A stretch of 29,316 nt of DNA, from the NCBI GenBank assembly GCA_964614415.1, contig CAZTLE010000024.1, positions 1 through 29,316 of the forward strand. Direction: 5' to 3'. A program made the translations under genes and the position numbers. Position 1 is the stretch's first letter, and each line of letters opens with the position of its first letter. This stretch comes from CAZTLE01 sp964614415. GTDB taxonomy: Bacteria > Bacteroidota > Bacteroidia > Flavobacteriales > Flavobacteriaceae. A model generated the notes under the pieces. That model searched no databases and had not been told where the DNA came from. It saw nothing but the letters and a program-made list of their open reading frames with translations. This document shows, piece by piece, positions 7,707 through 15,908 of the stretch.

Positions 7707-8801
7707 ATGGCTTTCCGTTTTCACATCGACCCGGACATTTCCAAAGCGGAGACCTTACCCGCCGAATTCTACCGTAACCAAGAGGTTTTTGAAGCCATTA
7801 AAGACCGGGTTTTCCTAAAGTCCTGGCAATGGCTGGGAGATGAGGATCTTGTAGCGCTACCACAACAAATACATCCCATGATATTGTTGGATGGATACCT
7901 TACGGAACCGTTGGTGCTAACCCGGGACGAGAACGATGCCATCCATTGTATGACCAATGTATGTACCCACCGGGGGAATCTGGTGGCGCTACATCCGGGA
8001 AAATCGAGAAAACTCGTCTGTGGCTATCACGGGCGCCGATTCGGACTTGATGGCACCTTCGAACACATGCCCGAATTCGAAGAGGCTTCCGATTTCCCGA
8101 GACCCTGCGATCATCTGCATAAATTCCCGTTGGTGCAATGGGGGCCTTTCCTGTTCGCCGGGCTCAATCCAGCATTCGATTTCAATAGTATTATCGATAA
8201 AATGAATGAACGGATCGGATTTCTCCCCCTGGAGGAGTTCACTCATGATCCTTCTTCGTCCAGGGACTACCTCGTCCATGCGCATTGGGCATTGTACTGT
8301 GACAACTATCTGGAGGGGTTCCATATTCCCTTCGTACATCACAGATTAAATGAGGTTCTGGACTATGGCAGCTACACCACCGAAGTATACGAACATTGCA
8401 ATCTGCAGATTGGATATACGGATGATTCCGAAGAAGTTTTTGACCTTCCTGAAGATCACGTAGATTACGGCAAGAAAGTAGGAGCCTATTACTATTGGGT
8501 ATTCCCTAATATGATGTTCAACTTCTATCCCTGGGGGCTTTCGGTCAACATTGTCAGGCCACTCGATTTGAATCGCACACGGGTCTCTTTTATTTCTTAT
8601 GTGTACGATCCGTCCAAACTGAAAGTAGGCGCCGGTGCCGATATCGACAAAGTGGAGCGCGAGGACGAATTCGTAGTCGAGAACGTACAGCGCGGTGTAC
8701 GATCTACTTTTTATAAAGCGGGGCGATTCTCTCCTACCCGTGAAAAAGGAGTGCATCATTTCCACCAATTGCTGGCTGAGTTTCTGAACGATTCTCAGTA
8801 A
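7707..8801 (+). CDS. Rieske non-heme iron oxygenase, alpha-subunit type
   Basis: A 364-residue oxygenase of the aromatic-ring-hydroxylating / quaternary-ammonium Rieske family. The [2Fe-2S] ligands are C86-x-H88 (CTHRG) and C105-x2-H108 (CGYHGRRF), in the standard spacing. The mononuclear iron site is in YCDNYLEGFHIPFVHH, with the two histidines four residues apart, and the acidic ligand is probably in the C-terminal EDEFVVENVQRG stretch. I start at ATG 7707; a TTG two codons upstream is in frame but less likely. Enzymes of this family need a reductase, which is not in the window. The substrate is unknown; the sequence style also fits choline/carnitine-type monooxygenases. The neighbour on the same strand is glutaryl-CoA dehydrogenase, but each seems to have its own promoter. 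Confidence 0.92.
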   Translation: MAFRFHIDPDISKAETLPAEFYRNQEVFEAIKDRVFLKSWQWLGDEDLVALPQQIHPMILLDGYLTEPLVLTRDENDAIHCMTNVCTHRGNLVALHPGKSRKLVCGYHGRRFGLDGTFEHMPEFEEASDFPRPCDHLHKFPLVQWGPFLFAGLNPAFDFNSIIDKMNERIGFLPLEEFTHDPSSSRDYLVHAHWALYCDNYLEGFHIPFVHHRLNEVLDYGSYTTEVYEHCNLQIGYTDDSEEVFDLPEDHVDYGKKVGAYYYWVFPNMMFNFYPWGLSVNIVRPLDLNRTRVSFISYVYDPSKLKVGAGADIDKVEREDEFVVENVQRGVRSTFYKAGRFSPTREKGVHHFHQLLAEFLNDSQ

Positions 8802-8830
8802 GATCCTTCAGAAATATTCCATTTCAAACG

Positions 8831-8860
8831 TTTTAGATTCGTACGCATTGACTAAATTTG
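8831..8860 (+). promoter_or_regulatory. promoter of the glutaryl-CoA dehydrogenase gene
   Basis: TAAATTTG (8853-8860) is a full match to the TAnnTTTG -7 element, with TTTT (8831-8834) 18 bases upstream as an imperfect -33. The start codon at 8889 follows 28 bases later. Confidence 0.55.
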
Positions 8861-8888
8861 ACAATTAATTTTTCTGAACCAAATTTCC

Positions 8889-10067
8889 ATGAAGCCCGAT
8901 CTATTTGAAGCTCCCGATTACTACCAACTGGATGACCTCCTGACAGACGAGCACAAACTCGTGCGACAGGCAGCCCGTGACTGGGTAAAACGAGACGTAT
9001 CCCCAATTATTGAAGAATATGCGCAAAAAGCTGAGTTTCCCGACCAGATCATCGGTGGGCTCGCTGAAATTGGTGCTTTTGGCCCTTACATTCCTATGGA
9101 ATACGGTGGTGCCGGATTGGATCAGATCTCCTACGGTTTGATCATGCAGGAGATCGAGCGTGGCGACAGTGGCGTTCGAAGTACGGCTTCTGTACAGTCT
9201 TCGTTGGTTATGTATCCTATTTGGAAGTATGGAAACGAAGAGCAGCGAAAAAAATACCTGCCCAAGCTGGCTTCCGGCGAATGGATGGGTTGTTTTGGTT
9301 TGACCGAACCCGATTTCGGTTCCAATCCCGGAGGGATGGTGACCAATTTCAAGGATATGGGCGATCATTACCTACTAAATGGTGCCAAACTTTGGATCAG
9401 TAACGCACCCTTTGCCCAGGTAGCAGTTGTTTGGGCCAAGAATGAAGAAGGGCGTATTCACGGACTTATTGTGGAACGCGGTATGGAAGGCTTTAGCACT
9501 CCGGAAACGCATAACAAATGGTCGTTGCGCGCCTCCGCTACCGGGGAACTTATTTTCGATAATGTAAAAGTCCCTAAAGAGAACTTGCTTCCGAACAAAT
9601 CCGGACTCGGTGCTCCATTAGGATGTCTGGATTCAGCCCGCTTCGGAATTGCTTGGGGTGCCATTGGAGCTGCCATGGACTGCTATGATACGGCCCTTCG
9701 CTATTCCAAGGAACGCGTTCAGTTTGGAAAACCCATAGGAGGATTCCAATTACAGCAGAAGAAACTTGCCGAAATGATCACCGAAATCACCAAAGCACAG
9801 CTAATGGCCTGGCGACTGGGTGTCTTACGCGAGGAAGGTCGGGCCACCAGCGCTCAGATCTCCATGGCAAAAAGAAACAACGTTGAGATGGCGATCAATA
9901 TCGCCCGCGAGGCCCGGCAAATTCTGGGTGGTATGGGAATTACCGGAGAGTACAGCATCATGCGTCACTCCATGAATCTGGAAAGTGTGATTACCTACGA
10001 AGGAACTCATGATATCCACTTACTTATTACCGGATTGGACATTACCGGTTTGAATGCTTTCAAGTAA
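8889..10067 (+). CDS. gcdH: glutaryl-CoA dehydrogenase (decarboxylating acyl-CoA dehydrogenase)
   Basis: FAD enzyme that oxidises and decarboxylates glutaryl-CoA to crotonyl-CoA in lysine and tryptophan breakdown. The 392 residues match the whole family: GCFGLTEPDFGSNPGG (FAD/substrate loop), SLRASATGELIFDNVKVP, the KRNN helix and the final ARQILGGMGITGEYSIMRH. The catalytic base is E371 in TYEGTHDIH. R97 in DSGVRSTASVQSSLVM corresponds to the arginine that binds the second carboxylate of glutaryl-CoA, separating it from ordinary short-chain acyl-CoA dehydrogenases. It has its own upstream promoter and a downstream terminator, so it seems to be a single-gene unit. Confidence 0.95.
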   Translation: MKPDLFEAPDYYQLDDLLTDEHKLVRQAARDWVKRDVSPIIEEYAQKAEFPDQIIGGLAEIGAFGPYIPMEYGGAGLDQISYGLIMQEIERGDSGVRSTASVQSSLVMYPIWKYGNEEQRKKYLPKLASGEWMGCFGLTEPDFGSNPGGMVTNFKDMGDHYLLNGAKLWISNAPFAQVAVVWAKNEEGRIHGLIVERGMEGFSTPETHNKWSLRASATGELIFDNVKVPKENLLPNKSGLGAPLGCLDSARFGIAWGAIGAAMDCYDTALRYSKERVQFGKPIGGFQLQQKKLAEMITEITKAQLMAWRLGVLREEGRATSAQISMAKRNNVEMAINIAREARQILGGMGITGEYSIMRHSMNLESVITYEGTHDIHLLITGLDITGLNAFK

Positions 10068-10091
10068 GCGAAACAGCATATGAATCATTGG

Positions 10092-10118
10092 CCCCGGACA
10101 CTGATTCCGGGGTTTTTT
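10092..10118 (+). terminator. intrinsic terminator after gcdH
   Basis: A 7-base-pair stem (CCCCGGA 10092-10098 with TCCGGGG 10106-10112) and a 7-base loop are followed by six T residues (10113-10118), 25 bases after the gcdH stop. Confidence 0.9.
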
Positions 10119-10145
10119 GTTTTCATGGGTCAAATTGTATCTTTA
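10116..10145 (+). promoter_or_regulatory. promoter of the phosphoesterase gene, sharing the terminator T tract
   Basis: TTTG (10116-10119) and TATCTTTA (10138-10145) are 18 bases apart, close to the Bacteroidota consensus. The -33 element uses the last T residues of the gcdH terminator. The start codon at 10160 follows only 14 bases after the -7 box. Confidence 0.5.
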
Positions 10146-10159
10146 GGCAAAGATTATTA

Positions 10160-11056
10160 ATGTCTTCCGAAAAACGTATTTCCCGGGCGTATCACAAGGC
10201 CCGACGGGTGCCTTTCAATGACACCTCCAAGTTTATCATCTTCAGTGACTGCCATAGGGGAGACAATAGTTTTGCAGACGATTTTGCCAACAACCGGAAT
10301 ATTTACTTCCATGCATTAAATCATTACTATGAGCAAGGTTTTACCTATTGCGAATTAGGGGATGGAGACGAGCTATGGGAGAACCGGGAATTTAAGGAGG
10401 TCTTTGAAGCACATAAGAATGTGTTCATGCTGCTGAAGGAGTTCTATGACGAAGGCCGCCTGCATCGCCTCGTCGGAAATCACGACATGGTCTACAGAAA
10501 TGAGCGCTACGTCGAAAAGTATATGTACAGTTACTTCAACAAGGTTACCGGTACCGACGACACGCTATTTCCCGGAATCACTTTTCCTGAAGGTTTGGTG
10601 CTGGAGCATGAAGAAAGTGGACAGGAGATATTTATGATGCACGGTCATCAGGCTGACTGGATGAACTACCACGGTTGGCGATTTAACCGTTTCCTTGTGC
10701 GTATCCTGTGGCGCCCGCTTCAGGTGTTTGGAATAGGAGATCCCACCAGCCCTGCACGCAATTACAGTGAGCTGATCAAAGTTGAAAAACGCTGCAAACG
10801 TTGGATTGTAGCGAATAAAAATCTGTTTACTATCATTGGACACACGCACCGCCCCAGATTTCCCGAACCCGGAGAAATTGCCCTCTTTAACGATGGCAGT
10901 TGTGTACATCCACGGAGTATTACCGGCCTTGAAATTGAAAACGGCCAAATTCTTCTGGTCAAATGGCAAATAGCCACCACCCGGGACGGGGTATTACAGG
11001 TCATCAGAGTACCGCTGGAAGGCCCTCAAAAAATTCAGGATTATAAAACAGAATAG
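10160..11056 (+). CDS. calcineurin-like metallophosphoesterase
   Basis: A 298-residue two-metal phosphoesterase. All core motifs are present: D30-x-H32 (FSDCHRG), GD at 67-68 (GDGDELWE), GNHD at 106-109, the histidine region MMHGHQ (H161/H163) and GHTH at 227-230. The broad fold matches serine/threonine phosphatase-like and LpxH-like enzymes, but the protein is longer than LpxH and the substrate cannot be named. A basic aromatic stretch (WRFNRFLVRILWRPLQVF, about 173-190) could contact membrane or lipid. I choose ATG 10160; the frame is open back to 10088, but that would place the start before the terminator and promoter. The stop codon directly abuts the stop of the convergent gene on the other strand. 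Confidence 0.9.
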   Translation: MSSEKRISRAYHKARRVPFNDTSKFIIFSDCHRGDNSFADDFANNRNIYFHALNHYYEQGFTYCELGDGDELWENREFKEVFEAHKNVFMLLKEFYDEGRLHRLVGNHDMVYRNERYVEKYMYSYFNKVTGTDDTLFPGITFPEGLVLEHEESGQEIFMMHGHQADWMNYHGWRFNRFLVRILWRPLQVFGIGDPTSPARNYSELIKVEKRCKRWIVANKNLFTIIGHTHRPRFPEPGEIALFNDGSCVHPRSITGLEIENGQILLVKWQIATTRDGVLQVIRVPLEGPQKIQDYKTE

Positions 11057-12619
11057 TTACGTGGCCAGGGTCTTGGCCTTCTCCCGGATGATCACATCTA
11101 CCGGCTTATGCTCAATCTTACTTTCCAGCCAGGACAGGATGTCCAGATATAGAAAAGCTCTCTTTTCATAGGGATGATCCTCGTACTTTTTGAGTCGGGC
11201 ATGTATCTTCTTGAATTCCTTAATGACCTGATGTGGATACACATTCCCAAGTCCTTTGATCGCAGCAATGAACTCCTTCTGCACTTCCTGCAAATTCTCC
11301 ATCTTTAAGAGGAATCGATAGGTCTCCTTCAGTTGCCGTTCCAGGTGATAATCCAAACCGGCCTCATAGTGAGCTACAAGGTTAAGTACCCGTGCAAAGC
11401 ACTGCAGATCTTCTCGGGCACGAAGGGTCTTGGTATTTATGATGCGTTCCAGGTATTCAATGGCCATTCGGTTATCTCCCGCACCGAAATACAGGCATCC
11501 TATCTTGTAGTAGAAGATCATGACGTGATGCTTGTCGATACGCCCTTCCATTTCTTTCAATTTGGCTTCGATCTTAGGCACCAGATAAAGTCCTTCTTGA
11601 AACTGGCCTTCGAGAAAATGCCAATTCAGTTTGCTGAAGTACAGGTACACAAAAATGATATTCTCCGTATTGGTGTTCATCGGGATCGCGTCCGATTGCA
11701 CCTCTTCTTCGAATAGCTCAAGTTCCTCTTTGAAGCGTTTAAACCGTTTCACGTAGAAAAGGGCTTCAAGCAGGTAATACCGTCCTTTGAGATAAAAGAC
11801 GGGATTGATCTCGATCATCTTAGGGTCTTCCCGAAACAGGTCCACCCATTTCTGAGAATACTTGAAACTCATCAGGAAGTCCTGAGTGAGGAAACTGTAC
11901 CATAAATGTGCCTTGTAAAGCCACAACTTTTCACGGAATCCCAGATCACTGATCTTAAACTTCGGAAGTCGATTCTCGAAATACTCTTTGATGCGTTGCA
12001 CCTCGGCATCATTCCGCGCATACCCGGTTTTCAGCAGAATCCCATAGAGCTGTAATGATAAATTGGAAAGCTTACTGGTGATCACATTCTGATAGCTAAG
12101 CTCTTTCGCCTGGATGGAAAGTTCATCAGCTCTGGTATCAATACTCCGGGTGATATACTGTGTTTCGATTATCTTTTCCAATTCCACGATCTCATAGGCC
12201 ACATTCTTTTCCTCATTCTCAATAGCCATGGTTTTGGCCTTATCCAGTAGTTTCAGACTCTGCCGGTACAACCCCTTGTGATACAGTACCGTAGCGAAAT
12301 CCAACTGCTCTCTTATTTGTACACGAATGTTCTTATGTGCCGGATTCAACCGCAGGCTCACAAGGATCTGACGATACAGATGTGCTTTCAGATTGGAGAG
12401 CTGCCGTTTGGTTACAATATTACTCTCCAGAATGGCCTTTTCGTCATACGCCTTCATCTTATCCAAAAGGACAAATAAAGCGTGAAATTTTGTGTCCATA
12501 TTGGTCCCCAATCGACCCACATACACGGTAAACTGACGTTTCTCCGATTTGGTCAATGATTTTACCAAAGCAAAAAGCGGATCGCCATGTCCGTTAGTCC
12601 TTGTAATCTTTGCTTTCAT
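11057..12619 (-). CDS. helical-repeat protein of unknown function
   Basis: A 520-residue protein I cannot assign to a named function. It has no signal peptide or membrane segment and is rich in Leu, Lys, Glu, Tyr and Phe, with a pattern of paired amphipathic helices throughout, as in TPR-like solenoids (for example YHKGLYRQSLKLLDKAK near residue 115 and KIGCLYFGAGDNRMAIEYL near 395). The N terminus (DPLFALVKSLTKSEKRQF) is a recognisable start found in similar Bacteroidota hypothetical proteins. It is probably a cytoplasmic scaffold. Its stop codon immediately follows that of the convergent phosphoesterase gene with no base between, and its start is divergent from leuA. Confidence 0.8.
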   Translation of the reverse strand: MKAKITRTNGHGDPLFALVKSLTKSEKRQFTVYVGRLGTNMDTKFHALFVLLDKMKAYDEKAILESNIVTKRQLSNLKAHLYRQILVSLRLNPAHKNIRVQIREQLDFATVLYHKGLYRQSLKLLDKAKTMAIENEEKNVAYEIVELEKIIETQYITRSIDTRADELSIQAKELSYQNVITSKLSNLSLQLYGILLKTGYARNDAEVQRIKEYFENRLPKFKISDLGFREKLWLYKAHLWYSFLTQDFLMSFKYSQKWVDLFREDPKMIEINPVFYLKGRYYLLEALFYVKRFKRFKEELELFEEEVQSDAIPMNTNTENIIFVYLYFSKLNWHFLEGQFQEGLYLVPKIEAKLKEMEGRIDKHHVMIFYYKIGCLYFGAGDNRMAIEYLERIINTKTLRAREDLQCFARVLNLVAHYEAGLDYHLERQLKETYRFLLKMENLQEVQKEFIAAIKGLGNVYPHQVIKEFKKIHARLKKYEDHPYEKRAFLYLDILSWLESKIEHKPVDVIIREKAKTLAT

Positions 12620-12713
12620 AAATCACTGTTTTTCAGATATTTAAACAAAAATAAGTGCTGTTTAACATCATAATACATACACGCCAAAACGGCGCTAAGG
12701 AAAACTCAATATA

Positions 12714-12721
12714 TAGATTTG
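12714..12721 (+). promoter_or_regulatory. -7 promoter element of the leu operon
   Basis: TAGATTTG matches the TAnnTTTG -7 consensus and lies 25 bases before the leuA start. No good TTG is seen at -33. The implied leader is under 20 bases, leaving no room for a leader peptide or attenuator, so leucine control would have to act by another route. Confidence 0.5.
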
Positions 12722-12746
12722 ATTTTTATTTTAACAAATACAAAAT

Positions 12747-13919
12747 ATGCAACAGCGTAGCATTCAGATTTTCGATACCACTTTACGTGACGGAGAGCAG
12801 GTTCCCGGCTGTAAACTGGACACCAAAGAAAAGCTTACTATCGCCTCCCGACTTGACGAAATGGGAGTGAATGTTATTGAAGCCGGATTCCCCATTTCCA
12901 GCCCCGGGGATTTCAGTTCGGTATCTGAAATAGCTAAGATAGTAAAGAACGCCACCGTATGCGGACTCACCCGAGCCGTAGAAAAAGATATTGAAGTGGC
13001 TGCCGAAGCCCTCAAATATGCCAAATACCCTCGAATCCATACGGGTATCGGCACCAGCGACTCTCACATAAAGCATAAATTCAATGCCACCCGCGATGAG
13101 ATCATCGAACGTGCAAAGAAGGCAGTTGCTTACGCAAAGACCTTTGTGGACGATGTTGAGTTCTATGCAGAAGACGCCGGACGCACGGACAACGATTTCC
13201 TTGCAAAGGTTTGTGAAGAGGTAATCAAAGTGGGCGCCACTGTACTGAACATTCCGGATACCACAGGCTATTGCCTGCCGGAGGAATACGGCGCCAAGAT
13301 GAAATACCTGAAGGAAAATGTAGAAGGCATTGATAACGTAACACTCTCGTGTCACTGCCACAACGATCTTGGACTGGCCACGGCGAACTCCATCTCCGGA
13401 GTGATTCACGGAGCCGGACAAATTGAATGTACCATCAACGGTGTTGGTGAGCGCGCAGGAAATACGGCCCTGGAAGAAGTGGTTATGATCCTTAAACAGC
13501 ATCCGTATCTCAAGTTGGACACGTCCATCAACACGGAATTGTTGTATGATACCAGCCGTCTTGTTAGTGAAAAGATGGGTATGCCGGTACAGCCGAATAA
13601 GGCCATTGTAGGTTCGAACGCCTTTGCTCATAGCTCGGGGATTCACCAGGATGGTGTGATCAAAAATCGTGAGACCTATGAGATCATCGATCCTGCGGAA
13701 GTAGGAGTCACCGAAAGTGCCATTGTACTTACAGCCCGTAGCGGACGTGCTGCTCTTGCCTATCGCGCCAAGAAGGTAGGGTACGAGCTTACCAAGAAAC
13801 AATTGGATTCTGCATATCAATTCTTCCTGAAAGTGGCTGATCGCCAAAAGGAAGTGCTTGACAAGGATATCCACTTTATCATGAAATCGGTGAGCATTCA
13901 AAAACCGATATTTGCATAA
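12747..13919 (+). CDS. leuA: 2-isopropylmalate synthase, short form lacking regulatory domain
   Basis: First enzyme of leucine synthesis: condenses acetyl-CoA with 2-oxoisovalerate. The 390 residues include the catalytic DTTLRDGEQ (10-18), the metal-binding HCHND (203-207) and the GAGQIECTINGVGERAGN signature, followed by the linker subdomains (HSSGIHQDGVIKN). The protein ends at about residue 390 with only a short tail, whereas the usual LeuA of about 510-570 residues has a further C-terminal domain that binds leucine for feedback inhibition. The gene overlaps leuC by one base (TAATG), and the leuCDB context supports leucine rather than citramalate or homocitrate synthesis. This short form appears intact rather than truncated by mutation: the stop is flush with leuC. 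Confidence 0.94.
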   Translation: MQQRSIQIFDTTLRDGEQVPGCKLDTKEKLTIASRLDEMGVNVIEAGFPISSPGDFSSVSEIAKIVKNATVCGLTRAVEKDIEVAAEALKYAKYPRIHTGIGTSDSHIKHKFNATRDEIIERAKKAVAYAKTFVDDVEFYAEDAGRTDNDFLAKVCEEVIKVGATVLNIPDTTGYCLPEEYGAKMKYLKENVEGIDNVTLSCHCHNDLGLATANSISGVIHGAGQIECTINGVGERAGNTALEEVVMILKQHPYLKLDTSINTELLYDTSRLVSEKMGMPVQPNKAIVGSNAFAHSSGIHQDGVIKNRETYEIIDPAEVGVTESAIVLTARSGRAALAYRAKKVGYELTKKQLDSAYQFFLKVADRQKEVLDKDIHFIMKSVSIQKPIFA

Positions 13920-15319
13920 TGGCAGGAAAAACCCTTTTTGACAAAGTTTGGGATGCGCATGTGGTGGATAAAATCGAAAACGGGCCACAGCTATTATACA
14001 TAGACACCCACCTCATTCACGAAGTGACCAGCCCACAGGCCTTTCAGGAACTGGAAGACCGGGGCATTCCCGTTGCCCGTCCGGATAAGATCTTTGCGAC
14101 GGCTGACCATAATACCCCTACCATTGATCAACATTTGCCGGTAAAGGACGCGCTGTCCAGAAAACAACTGGAGCAGCTTACCATCAATTGTGAAAAGCAC
14201 AATATTCCGCTGTTTGGATTGGGCCATAAATACAACGGTATTGTTCATGTCATGGCTCCAGAGCTGGGAATCACCCAACCGGGAATGACCATTGTATGTG
14301 GCGACAGCCACACCTCTACGCATGGTGCCTTCGGAACAATTGCATTCGGAATAGGGACCAGTCAGGTCGCTCAAGTATTTGCGAGTCAGTGTCTGTTGCT
14401 GAAAAAACCTAAAAAATTACGAGTGACTGTTGATGGGGAACTCAAACCCAATGTACTTCCCAAAGACGTTATTCTTTATATTATTTCAAAGTTGGGAACG
14501 GACTCGGGAACCGGGCATTTCTGCGAATATGCCGGATCGGTGTTTCGAAATATGTCCATGGAAGGGCGTATGACGGTTTGTAATATGAGCATTGAAATGG
14601 GTGCCCGCGGCGGTATGATCGCTCCGGATGAAACCACCTTCGAATACATAAAAGGCCGGGAATATGCGCCAAAAGGATCTGATTTCGAAACAAAACTGGC
14701 CTACTGGCAAACCTTGTATAGTGATGAAGACGCGGTCTTTGATACAGAGTATACGTTCGACGCTGCCGATATTGAGCCTATGATCACCTACGGAACGAAT
14801 CCGGGTATGGGGATCAAAGTTTCGGGACACATTCCGGAAGATAATAGTCCGTCTTTCCAAAAGGCCCTGGATTATATGGGATTGGAGGCAGGTCAGAAGT
14901 TAGTGGACAAACCCATTGACTATGTGTTCATTGGCAGTTGCACCAATTCACGAATTGAAGATTTCAGAATTGCTGCGGAATATATCAAAGGAAAACAAAA
15001 AGCACCTCAAGTGACAGCCTGGTTGGTACCCGGCTCACAACAGGTGGCACAGCAAATAAAAGACGAAGGATTGCAAGAGGTTTTTGAATCCGCCGGATTT
15101 GCCCTTCGGCAACCTGGCTGCTCGGCCTGTCTTGCTATGAATGATGACAAGATCCCGGCCGGTGCCTATTGCGTTTCCACGTCCAACCGGAATTTTGAAG
15201 GACGCCAGGGACAGGGTGCCCGTACCCTATTGGCAAGCCCGTTGATGGCCGCAGCCGCCGCTGTAAACGGAAAAATTGTAAATATCACCGAAGCCTACGA
15301 ATATGAAGAAGTTTACTAG
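13919..15319 (+). CDS. leuC: 3-isopropylmalate dehydratase large subunit
   Basis: Aconitase-family enzyme that, with LeuD, isomerises 2-isopropylmalate to 3-isopropylmalate. The 466-residue length is normal. The [4Fe-4S] ligands are C341 (GSCTNSR) and C401/C404 (QPGCSACLAMN). Other family stretches are GDSHTSTHGAFG and NMSIEMGARGG. The ATG shares its first base with the leuA stop, and the 3' end overlaps leuD by 17 bases, which suggests translational coupling of both subunits. Confidence 0.98.
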   Translation: MAGKTLFDKVWDAHVVDKIENGPQLLYIDTHLIHEVTSPQAFQELEDRGIPVARPDKIFATADHNTPTIDQHLPVKDALSRKQLEQLTINCEKHNIPLFGLGHKYNGIVHVMAPELGITQPGMTIVCGDSHTSTHGAFGTIAFGIGTSQVAQVFASQCLLLKKPKKLRVTVDGELKPNVLPKDVILYIISKLGTDSGTGHFCEYAGSVFRNMSMEGRMTVCNMSIEMGARGGMIAPDETTFEYIKGREYAPKGSDFETKLAYWQTLYSDEDAVFDTEYTFDAADIEPMITYGTNPGMGIKVSGHIPEDNSPSFQKALDYMGLEAGQKLVDKPIDYVFIGSCTNSRIEDFRIAAEYIKGKQKAPQVTAWLVPGSQQVAQQIKDEGLQEVFESAGFALRQPGCSACLAMNDDKIPAGAYCVSTSNRNFEGRQGQGARTLLASPLMAAAAAVNGKIVNITEAYEYEEVY

Positions 15320-15887
15320 TTTGACAGACACAGGTATTCCGCTTCCGGTGGAAAATATTGATACGGATCAGATAATTCCGGCCCGTTTCCTGAAGGCTAC
15401 CGATAAGCAGGGTTTTGGAGATAATGTATTCAGGGATTGGCGGTTTGACAAGGAAGACAACCCGAATCTGGATTTTGTACTTAATGATCAGACCTACAAA
15501 GGACGTATCCTCGTTGCCGGAAACAACTTTGGTTGTGGTTCCAGCCGGGAACACGCCGCCTGGGCCTTAACCGGATATGGTTTTGACGTGGTGATCAGCA
15601 GTTTTTTTGCAGATATCTTCAAAGGAAACGCCTTGAACAACGGGCTGCTGCCTATTCAGGTAACTCCGGAATACCTCACGGCTTTAATGCAAACCATTCA
15701 GGACAATCCGGAAACAGAGATCAATGTGAACCTCGAAGAACAACAACTGAGCACCCCTGCCGGTGTTGTTGAATTTGAGATTGATCCTTATAAAAAAATG
15801 TGTTTACTGAACGGGTATGACGATATCGATTACCTGGTAAGTCAAAAAGATAAGATCAAAGAATACGAAAACGCACGGGCCATTTAG
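15303..15887 (+). CDS. leuD: 3-isopropylmalate dehydratase small subunit
   Basis: Swivel-domain partner of LeuC. The 194 residues begin with a TDTGIPLPVENIDTDQIIP stretch and carry the substrate-binding GCGSSREHAAWAL loop, both diagnostic. The ATG at 15303 lies inside leuC, giving a 17-base overlap in a different frame. The start is supported because the conserved N-terminal segment begins only a few residues later. leuB follows after a 21-base gap. Confidence 0.98.
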   Translation: MKKFTSLTDTGIPLPVENIDTDQIIPARFLKATDKQGFGDNVFRDWRFDKEDNPNLDFVLNDQTYKGRILVAGNNFGCGSSREHAAWALTGYGFDVVISSFFADIFKGNALNNGLLPIQVTPEYLTALMQTIQDNPETEINVNLEEQQLSTPAGVVEFEIDPYKKMCLLNGYDDIDYLVSQKDKIKEYENARAI

Positions 15888-15908
15888 GCCACACTAACCG
15901 AGACACTC

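Noticed and set aside
10088..10159. Upstream extension of the phosphoesterase to a TTG start
   Set aside because: It would begin before the gcdH terminator and include terminator and promoter sequence; ATG 10160 fits better.
12783..13988. A 401-codon open frame on the minus strand opposite leuA
   Set aside because: It mirrors leuA, whose catalytic motifs and operon overlaps are unambiguous; the antisense translation shows no recognisable domain.
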